Positions 41,749-50,753 are shown, numbered from the stretch's first letter. The stretch: 64,000 nt of DNA from Paroceanicella profunda (GCF_005887635.2 NZ_CP040818.1:3502501-3566500); one strand, 5' to 3'. Numbers and translations are program-made. Notes: generated by a model from the sequence alone, not told the origin.

Positions 41749-42750
41749 TCAGGCGGCGCGGCTCAGCACGCTCTCCAGCGCCCGGCGCACCAGTTCCGGC
41801 CCTGCGCCCGGCAGATGCGCGCCCTCCGACAGGATCCGCCGCCACTGCCGCGCCCCCGGCCGGCCGGTGAACAGGCCCAGCATGTGCCGGGTGATCTGGT
41901 TCAGCCGCGTGCCGGCGGCACATTCCGCCTCGATATAGCCGAGCATGGCCAGCACGGCCTCCTCCGGCCCGCGCCCCGCCGCCGACGCGCCGGTGACCAG
42001 CGCGTCGACGCCCGGGAGGATGCCCCCGGGATCATGATAGGCCGCGCGTCCGATCATCACCCCGTCGAGCCCGGCGGCGAGATGGTCCGCCGCAGTGTCG
42101 AGCGAGGTGATGCCGCCGTTGAGTTCGATCCGCAGCCGGGGAAATCGTGCCTTCATCCGGTGAACGATGTCGTAATCCAGCGGCGGAATATCGCGGTTTT
42201 CCTTCGGGCTCAGCCCCTCCAGCCAGGCCTTGCGGGCGTGGATGATGAAGGTGCCGCAGCCCGCATCCGCCACCCGGGCGAGGAAGTCCGGCAGCACCTG
42301 CTCCGGATCCTGCGCATCGACCCCGATGCGGCATTTCACCGTCACCTCCACCTGCGGCACCGCCGCGATCATCGCCGCCACGCAGCGCGCCACCAGCTCC
42401 GGCTCGCGCATCAGGCAGGCCCCGAAGGCGCCGGACTGCACCCTGTCCGACGGGCAGCCGACATTGAGGTTGATCTCGTCATACCCCGCCGCGGCCCCGA
42501 TGCGCGCCGCCTCGGCCAGCGCATCGGGCTCCGACCCGCCCAGCTGCAGGGCCACGGGATGTTCGGCGGCGTCGAACCGCAGCAGCCGCTCCCGGTCCCC
42601 GTGGATCAGTGCCGCGGCGGTGATCATCTCGGTGTAGAGCACCGCATGCCGGCTCATCAGCCGGTGCAGGAAGCGGCAGTGTCGGTCCGTCCAGTCCATC
42701 ATCGGGGCAACGGACAGGCGGGAGGCCACTGATAAATCCTTTTTCTTCAT
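41749..42750 (-). CDS. dusA: tRNA-dihydrouridine(20/20a) synthase DusA
   Basis: A 333-residue FMN enzyme reducing uridine in the tRNA D-loop. Motifs: LSVAPMMDWTDRHCRFLHRL, VALQLGGSEPDALAEAARIG, NLNVGCPSDRVQSGAFGACL with the catalytic Cys, and ELNGGI plus IGRAAYHDP. The ATG at 42750 (MKKKDLSVASR) is the likely start, though the frame stays open upstream to 42867. The 5' end of dusA is the known target of one integrase family, and an integrase gene starts 131 bases away on the other strand. Confidence 0.95.
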   Translation of the reverse strand: MKKKDLSVASRLSVAPMMDWTDRHCRFLHRLMSRHAVLYTEMITAAALIHGDRERLLRFDAAEHPVALQLGGSEPDALAEAARIGAAAGYDEINLNVGCPSDRVQSGAFGACLMREPELVARCVAAMIAAVPQVEVTVKCRIGVDAQDPEQVLPDFLARVADAGCGTFIIHARKAWLEGLSPKENRDIPPLDYDIVHRMKARFPRLRIELNGGITSLDTAADHLAAGLDGVMIGRAAYHDPGGILPGVDALVTGASAAGRGPEEAVLAMLGYIEAECAAGTRLNQITRHMLGLFTGRPGARQWRRILSEGAHLPGAGPELVRRALESVLSRAA

Positions 42751-42758
42751 TTTATCAG
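42729..42758. repeat. Inverted repeat across the dusA start codon
   Basis: Perfect 8-base arms ctgataaa (42729-42736) and tttatcag (42751-42758) around 14 bases that include the dusA ATG. It may be part of an integration crossover site or of a translation-control hairpin. Confidence 0.5.
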
Positions 42759-42800
42759 ACACCTGCACGCGCCTCATCTTCGTCTCGTTCCAGCCTGTTC

Positions 42801-42867
42801 TGTACCAATTACGCCGATTTCGACGCTGGACTTGGCACAATGTACCAAATAGATTCCCATGTACCAA
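42801..42867. repeat. TGTACCAA repeats in the dusA-integrase gap
   Basis: Three copies of TGTACCAA at 42801-42808, 42841-42848 and 42860-42867, plus an inverted near-copy (ttggcaca, 42832-42839) abutting the second copy to form an imperfect palindrome. They could be arm-type integrase sites or an operator for the integrase gene, whose AGGAGG ribosome site is at 42871. Confidence 0.55.
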
Positions 42868-42881
42868 GTCAGGAGGTCAAC

Positions 42882-43969
42882 ATGGGCTCGATCAGTACAC
42901 GCAAGCGAAAGGATGGCAGCGATAGCTACCTTGCGCGCGTGCGAGTGATGCGAGCGTGCGAGTGATGCGAGAAGGAACCTCCTATCATGAGACGAAGACC
43001 TTTGATAGACGCCCTGCGGCAACCGCCTGGATAAAGAAGCGCGAGAAAGAGCTAGCAAAACCTGGTGCGCTGGAAGGGCTGAACGCATGCGACCCTCCGC
43101 TGTGCAAAGCGATCGAGCGCTACACTGAAGAGACGGTGAAGGACATCGGTCGCACAAAGGCGCAGGTCCTCAGGACCATCGCCACCTACCCGATCGCCGA
43201 TCTGCCCTGTTCCACCATCAAGTCGAAGGATATTATCGAGTTTCTTCAGTCACTGCCCGGACAACCGCAAACAGTCGGGAACTACGCGAGCCATCTCGCC
43301 TCCATATTCGCCATAGCACGACCGATGTGGGACTTTCGCCTGGATGACCGGGAAATGAGAGACGCGATCACGGTCGCGCGCCGCATGGGGATCATCTCCC
43401 GTTCCGCGCAGCGAAACCGACGACCCACCCTTGATGAACTCGACCGGCTGCTGACCTACTTCATTGATCGGCGCCAAAGAGCGCCCCAGGCCATGCCCAT
43501 GCACAAGGTGATCGTTTTCGCTCTCTTCTCGACGCGCCGACAGGCAGAGATCACCCGTCTCACCTGGGATGACTTCCAGAAGGAGCACAAACGCATTCTG
43601 CTCCGTGACATGAAGCATCCCGGCGAAAAGCTCGGCAACGATACTTGGGTGGATTTGCCCCAGGAGGCCATTCAGATCATCGACAGTATGCGCAAGAGCA
43701 AGGCTGAGATTTTCCCCTACTCTCCGGACGCGATCACGGCCAACTTCACACGCGCTTGCAAGCTGCTCGGGATCGAAGATCTGCACTTCCACGATCTGCG
43801 CCACGAAGGCATTTCGCGGCTGTTCGAGATAGGTTGGAACATTCCCCATGTCGCAGCGGTCAGCGGACACAGGTCATGGACAAGCCTAAAGCGTTACACG
43901 CACATACGAGAAAGTCGCGACAAATATGCAGACTGGCTGACCCTGCGACACGCTATCAACCAAGAGTAA
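42882..43969 (+). pseudogene. Tyrosine recombinase (integrase) with a frameshifting 17-bp tandem duplication
   Basis: Tyrosine-type integrase. The translation start ATG at 42882 follows a strong AGGAGG and reads MGSISTRKRKDGSDSYLARV, the usual N-terminal DNA-binding arm, but after 27 codons hits a TGA. The rest continues in another frame from 42956, with all catalytic residues: Arg in STRRQAEI, HDLRHEGISR, GHRSWTSLKRYTH (His and Tyr). A 17-base unit is present twice (42937-42953 and 42954-42970); removing one copy rejoins the frames into a normal 356-residue protein. In the current state only a protein lacking the arm domain could be made, from an internal GTG/ATG (42956 or 42965). Confidence 0.85.
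42937..42970 (+). repeat. 17-bp perfect tandem duplication in the integrase gene
   Basis: gcgtgcgagtgatgcga occurs twice with no spacer. Because 17 is not a multiple of three, it shifts the integrase frame. Confidence 0.95.
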
Positions 43970-44294
43970 GTCCGCGCGCCGTCTTAGGTTGCAAGCGGCC
44001 TTTCAATCCTTGTCGAACTGTCCCTGCGTCACGACGATGAAATTTTCCATATGAGGACTAACATGTTTTTGGCTGGTCGCAGCTGGCCTCCTCACGGTCC
44101 AGCACATTAAACCCTAAACAGCACTTATCCATAAGTGCAGGCTTCAAAGGGGGACAGGTCACCGTTGCTGAGCGCCTTCGTCTGCCATAGCCACGCAGTG
44201 ACGTGGCCATCACGCGCCGCGGGTGGCCTCTGTAGATGACAGTGAAAATGAAATGGGAGGCCGCGACGCCTGCGAGCCTCCGCTCCCGATCGGC
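43970..44294. other. Integrase-AraC gap with an 18-bp palindrome
   Basis: No gene was recognised. The perfect palindrome gcacttat-cc-ataagtgc lies at 44121-44138. A T-tract does not follow, so it is more likely a protein-binding site than a terminator. The sequence is visibly richer in A+T than the core genome part. Confidence 0.6.
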
Positions 44295-45254
44295 TCACCT
44301 TGATCCGGCGGCGAGCAGCGCCTTGAAGTTCGCGACGTCCCGTTTTGGCGGACATCCAATGGTCCGGCCATAGTCCCGGCTGAATTGCGACGCGCTCTCG
44401 TAGCCGACGTGATGCGCGGCCTGAGAAACGCTCGCGCCCTCCGAAACCATCAGCCGGCGGGCCTCTATCAGCCGCAGGTGCTTCTGGTACCGGACCGGAC
44501 TCATCGAGGTTATCTCCTTGAAGTGATGGTAGAACGAAGACGAACTCATGCCGCACTTCCTCGCGAGGTCCTCAACCCTCAGGGTTTCGTTGTAGTGGCC
44601 GCGGATGAAGTGAATGGACCGGGCAATCCGTTCGGCATAGGTCTCGGGCAACGCGATCTTCGCCACCTCGCTGCCATAGGGTCCGGTCAGAAGAAAATAA
44701 TAGAGCTCGCGCATCGCAGCCGGGTAGAGCACGGGTACCGGGTCCGGCATCATGGTCATCCTGCACAGCCGGGCGACGCAATCCGCGAGGAATTGATCGA
44801 CCTCTCCCACAAAGACGCACGGCCCCGGCTCGACGGGCGGCACCGGCGGGCTATCGATCTTGCCCAGCACGTCTCTGAGTTCGGCGACGTCGAAGTCGAT
44901 CATCACCCCGATGTAGGGGTCGGCGACGGATGCACCCACCATCCTGCCGCTGGCGGGGATCTCGGCGCTCACCAAAAGGCACTGCATCTCGGCATAGTGC
45001 AGGCAGGTGTCGCCGAAGTAGATTTCCTTGTTGCCCCTGAGCACGACGCAGAGCGACGGCTTGTAGAGATTGTGGATGGGCAGCCTGTCCTGGAATGCGC
45101 GCACGATGTGGATACCGGGAAGCGGCGTGCTGAACCGGCCCTGGCCGCCGCCCCGCGACTCGATGAAATCGAGAGCAGCCGACATTAGCCAAGCCGGTGT
45201 GCGCCCGGTCCGGGCCGGGCCCTGCCGGGTGGTCTCGTCCAAAGCCTGAGACAT
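44295..45254 (-). CDS. AraC-family regulator with AraC_N cupin domain
   Basis: About 319 residues from the ATG at 45254 (MSQALDETTRQG). An N-terminal AraC-type cupin (PSLCVVLRGNKEIYFGD, LVSAEIPASGRM) is followed by a two-HTH C-terminal domain (LRVEDLARKCGMSSSSFYHH, FKEITSMSPVRYQKHLRLIE, and ASVSQAAHHVGYESASQFSR). The type often regulates a neighbouring reductase gene. Here the SDR gene lies 160 bases upstream in the same direction. Ligand unknown. Confidence 0.88.
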   Translation of the reverse strand: MSQALDETTRQGPARTGRTPAWLMSAALDFIESRGGGQGRFSTPLPGIHIVRAFQDRLPIHNLYKPSLCVVLRGNKEIYFGDTCLHYAEMQCLLVSAEIPASGRMVGASVADPYIGVMIDFDVAELRDVLGKIDSPPVPPVEPGPCVFVGEVDQFLADCVARLCRMTMMPDPVPVLYPAAMRELYYFLLTGPYGSEVAKIALPETYAERIARSIHFIRGHYNETLRVEDLARKCGMSSSSFYHHFKEITSMSPVRYQKHLRLIEARRLMVSEGASVSQAAHHVGYESASQFSRDYGRTIGCPPKRDVANFKALLAAGSR

Positions 45255-45415
45255 GCGCGATTCCACTGAACTGCAGTTGCGTTTCATCACAACCATAGCA
45301 TCGCGCCATCTTGTTACGCATCGCCATCAACCGCCCGGATCAGCACATCTTGGTGACAGCGGGCGGCAAAGGGCCGGCGTCCGGCCCACCAGCCGTCGTG
45401 GGAGGCACCCCGGGA

Positions 45416-46495
45416 TCAGCCGTATTTGACCCCGCTGAGCTCCTCGAGCCAGGTCCACAGCGCGGCACTCGCCTCGGGATCGAGCGCCGCCTCGCGCATG
45501 TCGTTCTCTCCCGGCGGGCCGCTTCTCATTGGCCCGCCGGTCGGTCCGTAGTAGTGGCCGCCCTGCGCCTCGGGCCAAGTAGTCGCGAAAAGAAGCGGCA
45601 CCGCGCCCTCCTCGGCCGGGGGGAACATCGCGCCCATGGTCCTGAGGCGCCGCCCCTCCATGCTGTTGGGTCCGGGGCCGTCGGGGATAAGGTGCGTCCG
45701 CGCCACGCCGGGGTGGGCCGCGACGCTGGTGATGGCCCAGCCCGCCGCCCTGCTCCGCCGCTCCATCTCGATCGCCAGTTCCATGGCGGCGAGCTTGGTG
45801 TAATTGTAGGCGGCGCCGTAATCGTAGGGGTCTGGCAGCCGCATGGTCTCGAAATCCAGAGGCTCACGCGCTGCGCGGGAACTCGACACCCAGACCACGC
45901 GGGTTTCCGGCCCGTCGCGCATCAGCGGCATCAGCTGCCCCGTCATCGCGAAATGTCCCAGCGTGTTGGTCGCGAACACCCGCTCGTGGCCGTCGACGCT
46001 CAACTCCATCGAGAGCCGCCCCATCACGCCGGCATTGTTCACCAGCATGTCGATGGGCCTGCCCTCGCTGGTCATGCGCTCGGTAAAGGCGTTCACCGAG
46101 GCCAGATCGGTTAGGTCGAACTGTTCGAACCGAACCTCCGAGTCCGGCGCGGCCTCGCGGATGAGGCGGGCGGCCTCGGCGCCGCGATCCGCCTTGCGGG
46201 AGGCAATCGTTACATCCGCACCCGCCCGCGCGAGCTGCAGCGCCGTATGATAGCCTAGGCCGCTGATATCGCCGATCGGATACCCATTGCCGCCGGTCAC
46301 GAGAGCATACCGCCCCGCATGGGACGGGATGTTCGCCACGCCCCAATCCTCTGCCTGCGAACGCGTCGAACACCCGACCAGCAGGGTTGACCCTGCAGTG
46401 ACCGCTGAGGACTGGAGGAACCGCCGGCGCGACAGCCCCGGTCGTTCGTTTGACGATGATGGCGGCACGGAACCGCGACCTAATTTCCGCTGCAT
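45416..46495 (-). CDS. SDR oxidoreductase with Tat signal and lipobox
   Basis: A 359-residue SDR. It begins MQRKLGRGSVPP; the Tat motif SRRRFLQ sits at 22-28 and a hydrophobic run ends in the lipobox LVGC at 39-42, then the Rossmann domain YALVTGGNGYPIG, NNAGVMG, and active-site YNYTK. Thus a normally cytoplasmic fold is predicted to be folded, exported by Tat, and lipid-anchored in the periplasm. The cofactor would need to be bound before export. The glycine motif is TGGNGYPIGDISGLG, longer than usual. It resembles light-dependent protochlorophyllide reductase-like / retinol dehydrogenase-like SDRs. Confidence 0.82.
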   Translation of the reverse strand: MQRKLGRGSVPPSSSNERPGLSRRRFLQSSAVTAGSTLLVGCSTRSQAEDWGVANIPSHAGRYALVTGGNGYPIGDISGLGYHTALQLARAGADVTIASRKADRGAEAARLIREAAPDSEVRFEQFDLTDLASVNAFTERMTSEGRPIDMLVNNAGVMGRLSMELSVDGHERVFATNTLGHFAMTGQLMPLMRDGPETRVVWVSSSRAAREPLDFETMRLPDPYDYGAAYNYTKLAAMELAIEMERRSRAAGWAITSVAAHPGVARTHLIPDGPGPNSMEGRRLRTMGAMFPPAEEGAVPLLFATTWPEAQGGHYYGPTGGPMRSGPPGENDMREAALDPEASAALWTWLEELSGVKYG

Positions 46496-46629
46496 GGCTG
46501 GCCTCCTTGGCTTGAGACCCAAGGTAGAAACCGCCCCTCACGGCTACGATGCCGGATACCCCGGAAAACTTGCCTCATTCTCCGACCGGCTATAGGCCGC
46601 CGGGTCAACACTCCACTCCGGGCGGGAGA

Positions 46630-47215
46630 CATCTATCACCTTCCGGCGCGGTTTGCACTCGGACATGCGGTCGTACCACCCCGTCATGTTCCACAATCGA
46701 GCATGAAACAGCCATGGGATTTCACCCTTGGCAATGCTGGCCCCATGAAACCGGAGAGCATGATGTCGGTCATGGTCAGGCCATCTTTTGCGGCGAAAGT
46801 CTTCCCATCCATACGCTCGTCCAGACGGATCAATCCCTGGTCTTCCAACAGACGATGACTCCACTCTGCATCGGGTTCTCTGAACGCAATGCCCGCGACA
46901 AGCCTCTTCGATGCCGTGACACCAGAAGAAGTTGAGCAGAACGGTCTCGCGAAACAAGCGGTGGGTGCACATTCGGATTACGGCCCGTTCCTGAAAGGTC
47001 TCGCCGGCCATACGCCGCCACCTCGTCGAAATGGCTGCAGATCGCGGTGGTCTCAGTGATGATGATGCCGTCGTGAGGCCTCAGTGCCGGAAGCTAACCG
47101 CGCGGGTTGATCGCGGTCTTGTAGGAGGGCTAGCGGTTCTCCAGCACCGCTCGGTCGATCGTCTCGACGTCAAAGCTCAGCCCCGCGGTTCATGGACGAA
47201 CAGAAGACGGTCACG
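46630..47215 (-). pseudogene. Decayed glutathione S-transferase gene
   Basis: Three reading frames on the minus strand hold consecutive GST pieces: an N-terminal thioredoxin-fold portion (INPRG, a stop, LPALRPHDGIIITETTAI) near 47195-47010; an RAVIRMCTHRLFRETVL-type piece near 47000; a DERMDGKTFAAKDGLTMTDIM piece near 46800; and a RLWNMTGWYDRMSECKPR piece near 46650. At least three frameshifts and two in-frame stops separate them, so no functional enzyme can be made. It marks decay inside the island. Confidence 0.75.
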
Positions 47216-47643
47216 AAGCTCGGGCAAGGCTGAAAGGATATGTTAAGTGTCATGCCTGCCCTCGGTGCGCGCTGTCGCCGGTCCGCTTCTCACCACTTGA
47301 TTGCTCCCCGCGCTTCGAAAAAGGTACTCTTCGGGCCATCCGCGCCGCATTTTCGGCTGATCGAGTCGCAACGGCTCCTGCTGGCCGAGTGAAAAAGAGT
47401 CACCTGCCATTCCAGCCTTGCGGGCTAAGAGACGCGATAGGACGCATGGTCGATCCCGGCGGTGCCGCGTTTAGTCAGCTTGAGCGAATTGAGCTCATAC
47501 TCGTTCTAAGCTCTGAGATCGGCAACCCGATCGCCCTTCCCAGCGGCCTTTAATTCGTAGAGCATGGTAGCCTATCCGCAGGAACGGCGAGCGAGACCGG
47601 CGCAAGTAATCTGCTCTGAGGAGACGCATTGCGTGTCAGGGGG
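47216..47643. other. 428-base stretch without recognisable gene
   Basis: Between the GST remnant and the Atu4866-like gene. Only short frames without resemblance to known families; one 35-codon plus-strand frame from 47443 (MVDPGGAAFSQ) has no clear ribosome site. It may be further eroded sequence. Confidence 0.5.
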
Positions 47644-47991
47644 TTAACCTTGCCGACGGAGGATCATGCCGCCATGGTGGAGCGTATTCTCGTCCACGAA
47701 GGTGCCATCGGCGGTGAAACCGGTATCATCCCAATACAGGATATAGGTTCCCTTCACCTCGTAGCGCCCCTGATAGGCGCTCTCGCGGGTGCCGCGCGCT
47801 TCGTCGTAGCGCCCGTTGGGCAAAAGCTCGTGGCGGACCCTGTCGTCGTCGGTGTGCCACATCCCGACATAGGGATGAGAGGCGCCTTCGGCGGCCGCCG
47901 AGCCCCGGCTGTCGGCAGGGGCCTGCACGGCCAGTCCGACAACCACACTGGCGCCAAGGGCGCTGCGGAATGCTGATTTGGTCCTTGTCAT
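47644..47991 (-). CDS. Secreted Atu4866-family protein
   Basis: A 115-residue protein: signal peptide MTRTKSAFRSALGASVVVGL cut near QAPADS, then the Atu4866 domain with VGMWHTDDDRVRHELLPNGR, the YDEARGTRESAYQGRY core and YWDDTGFTADGTFVD. The family is a small beta-barrel of unknown function, frequent next to SDR genes and regulators. It follows the 48032-48754 SDR by 40 bases in the same direction, so it shares its message. Confidence 0.82.
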   Translation of the reverse strand: MTRTKSAFRSALGASVVVGLAVQAPADSRGSAAAEGASHPYVGMWHTDDDRVRHELLPNGRYDEARGTRESAYQGRYEVKGTYILYWDDTGFTADGTFVDENTLHHGGMILRRQG

Positions 47992-48031
47992 CTGTCTGTC
48001 CTTTCTGTTGCGGAGGCCGGTGCGTCCCGGC

Positions 48032-48754
48032 TCATCCCTGCTGTCCTTGCGGGCGCACGGTGATCTCGTTCACGGCCACATTTTCGGGGCTTTCGATGAC
48101 ATGGCGGACAAGCCGACCGATATCGGCAGGCTGAAGGGCGATTGCGCGATACTCTTCCATGAAGGCCATCGTCTCTTCATGCGTGATCGTCTGCGCCAGT
48201 TCGCTGTCGACAACGCCGGGATTCACGCAGGTCACCCGAATGTGGGGACTCTCCTGCCGCAGCCCGTCCGAGATCGCCCGCACTGCAAATTTCGTCCCGC
48301 AATAGATGGCCGCCGTGGGCACCGCGTTCAGAGCTCCGATGGAGGCAATGTTGATGATCTGCCCGGCGTTCTGACGGTCCATCGCCGGAAGGACCGCGCC
48401 GATACCCCAGAGCACGCCCTTGACGTTCACGTCCACCATGCGCTCCCATTCGTCGTGCTTGCCTGCGGACATCGGCGACAGCGGCATCACGCCAGCGTTG
48501 TTCACCAGCACGTCGATCCGGCCCCAGAGGCCGAGGGCGGTGGCGGCGAAGGCGGCCATGTCCTCGCGGCTGGTGACGTCGAGCGCGCGATATTCGGCGG
48601 TACCGCCGCTGGCGTTGATGTCCTCTGCAATCGCGGCAAGCCGGTCGGTGCGCCGGGCGCCGAGCAGCAGCCTGGCACCTGCCGCACCCAGGGCCCGCGC
48701 GATGCCTTCGCCGATGCCACTGGAAGCGCCGGTGATGAGAATGACCTTGTCCAT
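48032..48754 (-). CDS. Classical SDR oxidoreductase
   Basis: A 240-residue SDR: TGASSGIGEG cofactor site, LDVTSRED, NNAGVMP, active-site Ser in NIASIG and Tyr-Lys in YCGTK. Resembles bacterial NADP-dependent SDRs such as ydfG-type reductases (Arg residues after the glycine motif in GARRTDR suggest NADP). It is divergent from a LysR gene (115-base gap), a typical regulator-target pair. Confidence 0.88.
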   Translation of the reverse strand: MDKVILITGASSGIGEGIARALGAAGARLLLGARRTDRLAAIAEDINASGGTAEYRALDVTSREDMAAFAATALGLWGRIDVLVNNAGVMPLSPMSAGKHDEWERMVDVNVKGVLWGIGAVLPAMDRQNAGQIINIASIGALNAVPTAAIYCGTKFAVRAISDGLRQESPHIRVTCVNPGVVDSELAQTITHEETMAFMEEYRAIALQPADIGRLVRHVIESPENVAVNEITVRPQGQQG

Positions 48755-48869
48755 GTCTGGCTCCTTCGTTTCGATCTGTCTTCCGACCGAACAGAAGGTG
48801 GAGGCGATTGATTGTCGCCTGTAGACCGCCCGAGGTTTATGCTGTGGTTAGCATGACTGGACAATCACC

Positions 48870-49784
48870 ATGGACCTCAACCTTCTTCCTCTTCTGCTCG
48901 CCGTCGCCAAAGAGCGGAATTTCCGCGCCGCCGCCGATCGGATGGGGGTGACGCGATCTGCCGTCAGCCAGTCGATCCGGCGGCTCGAGGACCAACTTGG
49001 CACCGCGCTTGTCCTGCGCACCACCCGCTCGGTCCACCTGACCGAGGCGGGGGCGGCGCTGGTCGCCGCCCTCCAGTCGCCGCTGACCGAGATCGGCGGG
49101 GCGCTGGAAACCGCCCAGGCCCGGGACGTGCCGCGCGGGCACCTCAAGCTTACCGCCACCTCAATCGCCGAGCCGTTCCTGTCGGGCCCGCTTCTGGCAG
49201 GCTTCGTGCAAAACCATCCGGAGATAACGGTGGACGTGACGGTGACGGACGAGGAATTCGACATCGTCGCCCATGGCTTCGATGCCGGGGTCCGGCTGGG
49301 CGAAGTCATCGAAAAGGACATGATCGCGGTGCCGGTCGGCGGCGACCAGCGTGAACGCGCCGCGGCCTCGCCGGCCTACCTGGCCCGGCACGATGCGCCG
49401 AGCCACCCGCGCGAGCTGATCGATCACCCCTGCATCGGCTGGCGGCGCGCGCCCGAGCTTGCCCCGCACCGCTGGGAATTCGTCGAAAACGGTCAACCCT
49501 TCGACGTGGCGGTGAACCAGACCTTCACCACCAACGACCTGCGCCTGATGATCCGCATGGCCATTGCCGGGGCCGGCATCACCTTCGCCCCTGAGGACTG
49601 CCTGCGCGAACATTTCGACACCGGGGCGCTCGTTCCGCTGCTGGAAAGGTTCCTTCCGCCCTTTACGGGCTTCTTTCTCTATTTCCCGCAGCGGCGCAAC
49701 ATGGCCCCCAAGCTGCGGGCGCTGGTGGACCACGTCCGGCGCTTAAGGCATCCAGGGAAGGACGGGGGCTCACGCGCCACGTAA
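48870..49784 (+). CDS. LysR-family regulator
   Basis: A 304-residue LysR regulator. HTH: LLLAVAKERNFRAAADRMGV then TRSAVSQSIRRLEDQLG; C-terminal effector domain with DIVAHGFDAGVRLGEVIEKD, the segment common in the CrgA/DsdC-like LysR subgroup that controls adjacent SDR genes. Probably regulates the divergent SDR. Its end overlaps the end of the convergent AraC gene by 15 bases. Confidence 0.9.
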   Translation: MDLNLLPLLLAVAKERNFRAAADRMGVTRSAVSQSIRRLEDQLGTALVLRTTRSVHLTEAGAALVAALQSPLTEIGGALETAQARDVPRGHLKLTATSIAEPFLSGPLLAGFVQNHPEITVDVTVTDEEFDIVAHGFDAGVRLGEVIEKDMIAVPVGGDQRERAAASPAYLARHDAPSHPRELIDHPCIGWRRAPELAPHRWEFVENGQPFDVAVNQTFTTNDLRLMIRMAIAGAGITFAPEDCLREHFDTGALVPLLERFLPPFTGFFLYFPQRRNMAPKLRALVDHVRRLRHPGKDGGSRAT

Positions 49785-50753
49785 TGGCGGTCGGGCGCTC
49801 GTCACCGGGAGGGGCTTCGACTGCCTGCTGACGAACCGTCGAGGCGTCTGGCCCAGGGTCCGCTTGAATGCCGCCGTGAACGCACTCTCAGACGCGTAGC
49901 CGACTTCGGCGGCAGCCACCGCGATTGTCAGCCCGGCGCGATCTATTCGCTGCGCCGCCCAGAGCATCCGCCACAGGGTGAGGTAGTTCATCGGCGTCTG
50001 TCCAACCAGACGCGCGAAGCGGACCGCAAAGGCTGTGCGCGAGAGGCCTGCTTTTTCGGCGAGTGAGGCAACCGTCCAGGACCGGGCGAGGTCGCCTTGC
50101 ATCGCGGCTAGGGCGCGGCGGATGTAGGGGTCTGAAAGCGCGGCCGTCCATCCGAAATGACCCTCCTGCCCTTCCTCGAGGTGGTACCGCATGAGCTCGA
50201 TCAGTAGTACATGTGACAGATGCTCGATTGAACGGGCGCTGCCCGGACGGCGCGATCTCAGTTCAGCAGCTATCCGGGTAACTGCCCAGCGGACCGTCTC
50301 TCCGCTGTCGGATCGGTCGTCGGCGCCGGAGCGGATCACGACAACGTCCGGAAGCGACGCCAAGAGGATGTCCGAGGCCAAGCCCGACAGCAGGAATCGC
50401 GCGCCCGTCATGAAGAAGTCGCCGCCGCCGCGCAGCGTCGCGGTCGCTCCGTGCGACGGTGTGGAGTGGACCGCTTCGGCAGGTTCCCCCTGACGGGCGC
50501 CCCGAGCGGACAGCACGAAGCCCTTGCCATGCGGTAGCATTACGCAATCCCCCTCTCCCAGCCAGATGCGTGAACCGGCCCCCTCGAGCGTCAGCCAGCA
50601 ACCGCCTTTCATGACCGCGTTACACTTCAGGCCGGCATGCGGTGCATAACCAATGGACCAGTTGCCCCCGGCATCCAGGCCCGCCGCGACGCAATCGTGT
50701 GGTCTCAGCAGTTCAAGCACGTCTGAAAGCGGGTCGAACAAAACTTCTGCCAT
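49770..50753 (-). CDS. AraC-family regulator with cupin_6 domain
   Basis: About 327 residues from the ATG at 50753 (MAEVLFDPLSDVLELLRPHD), the start typical for AraC regulators with a cupin_6 sensor; an earlier in-frame ATG lies at 50831. N-terminal cupin part: GGNWSIGYAPHAGLKCNAVM, WLGEGDCVMLP. C-terminal double HTH: TVASLAEKAGLSRTAFAVRF and LTIAVAAAEVGYASESAFTA. The divergent neighbours are the SnoaL and NmrA-like genes, which are probable targets. Confidence 0.88.
   Translation of the reverse strand: MAEVLFDPLSDVLELLRPHDCVAAGLDAGGNWSIGYAPHAGLKCNAVMKGGCWLTLEGAGSRIWLGEGDCVMLPHGKGFVLSARGARQGEPAEAVHSTPSHGATATLRGGGDFFMTGARFLLSGLASDILLASLPDVVVIRSGADDRSDSGETVRWAVTRIAAELRSRRPGSARSIEHLSHVLLIELMRYHLEEGQEGHFGWTAALSDPYIRRALAAMQGDLARSWTVASLAEKAGLSRTAFAVRFARLVGQTPMNYLTLWRMLWAAQRIDRAGLTIAVAAAEVGYASESAFTAAFKRTLGQTPRRFVSRQSKPLPVTSARPPLRGA

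Noticed and set aside
42750..42882. A tRNA gene as the integration target of the island
   Set aside because: No cloverleaf could be folded by eye near the integrase; the neighbouring target is dusA itself.
44121..44138. Palindrome gcacttat-cc-ataagtgc as a transcription terminator
   Set aside because: The stem is A+T-rich at its inner part and no T run follows on either strand; more likely a binding site of unknown meaning.
46544..47011. A 155-codon minus-strand frame as an intact gene
   Set aside because: Only parts of it resemble GST; matching GST pieces continue in other frames, so it is part of a pseudogene.
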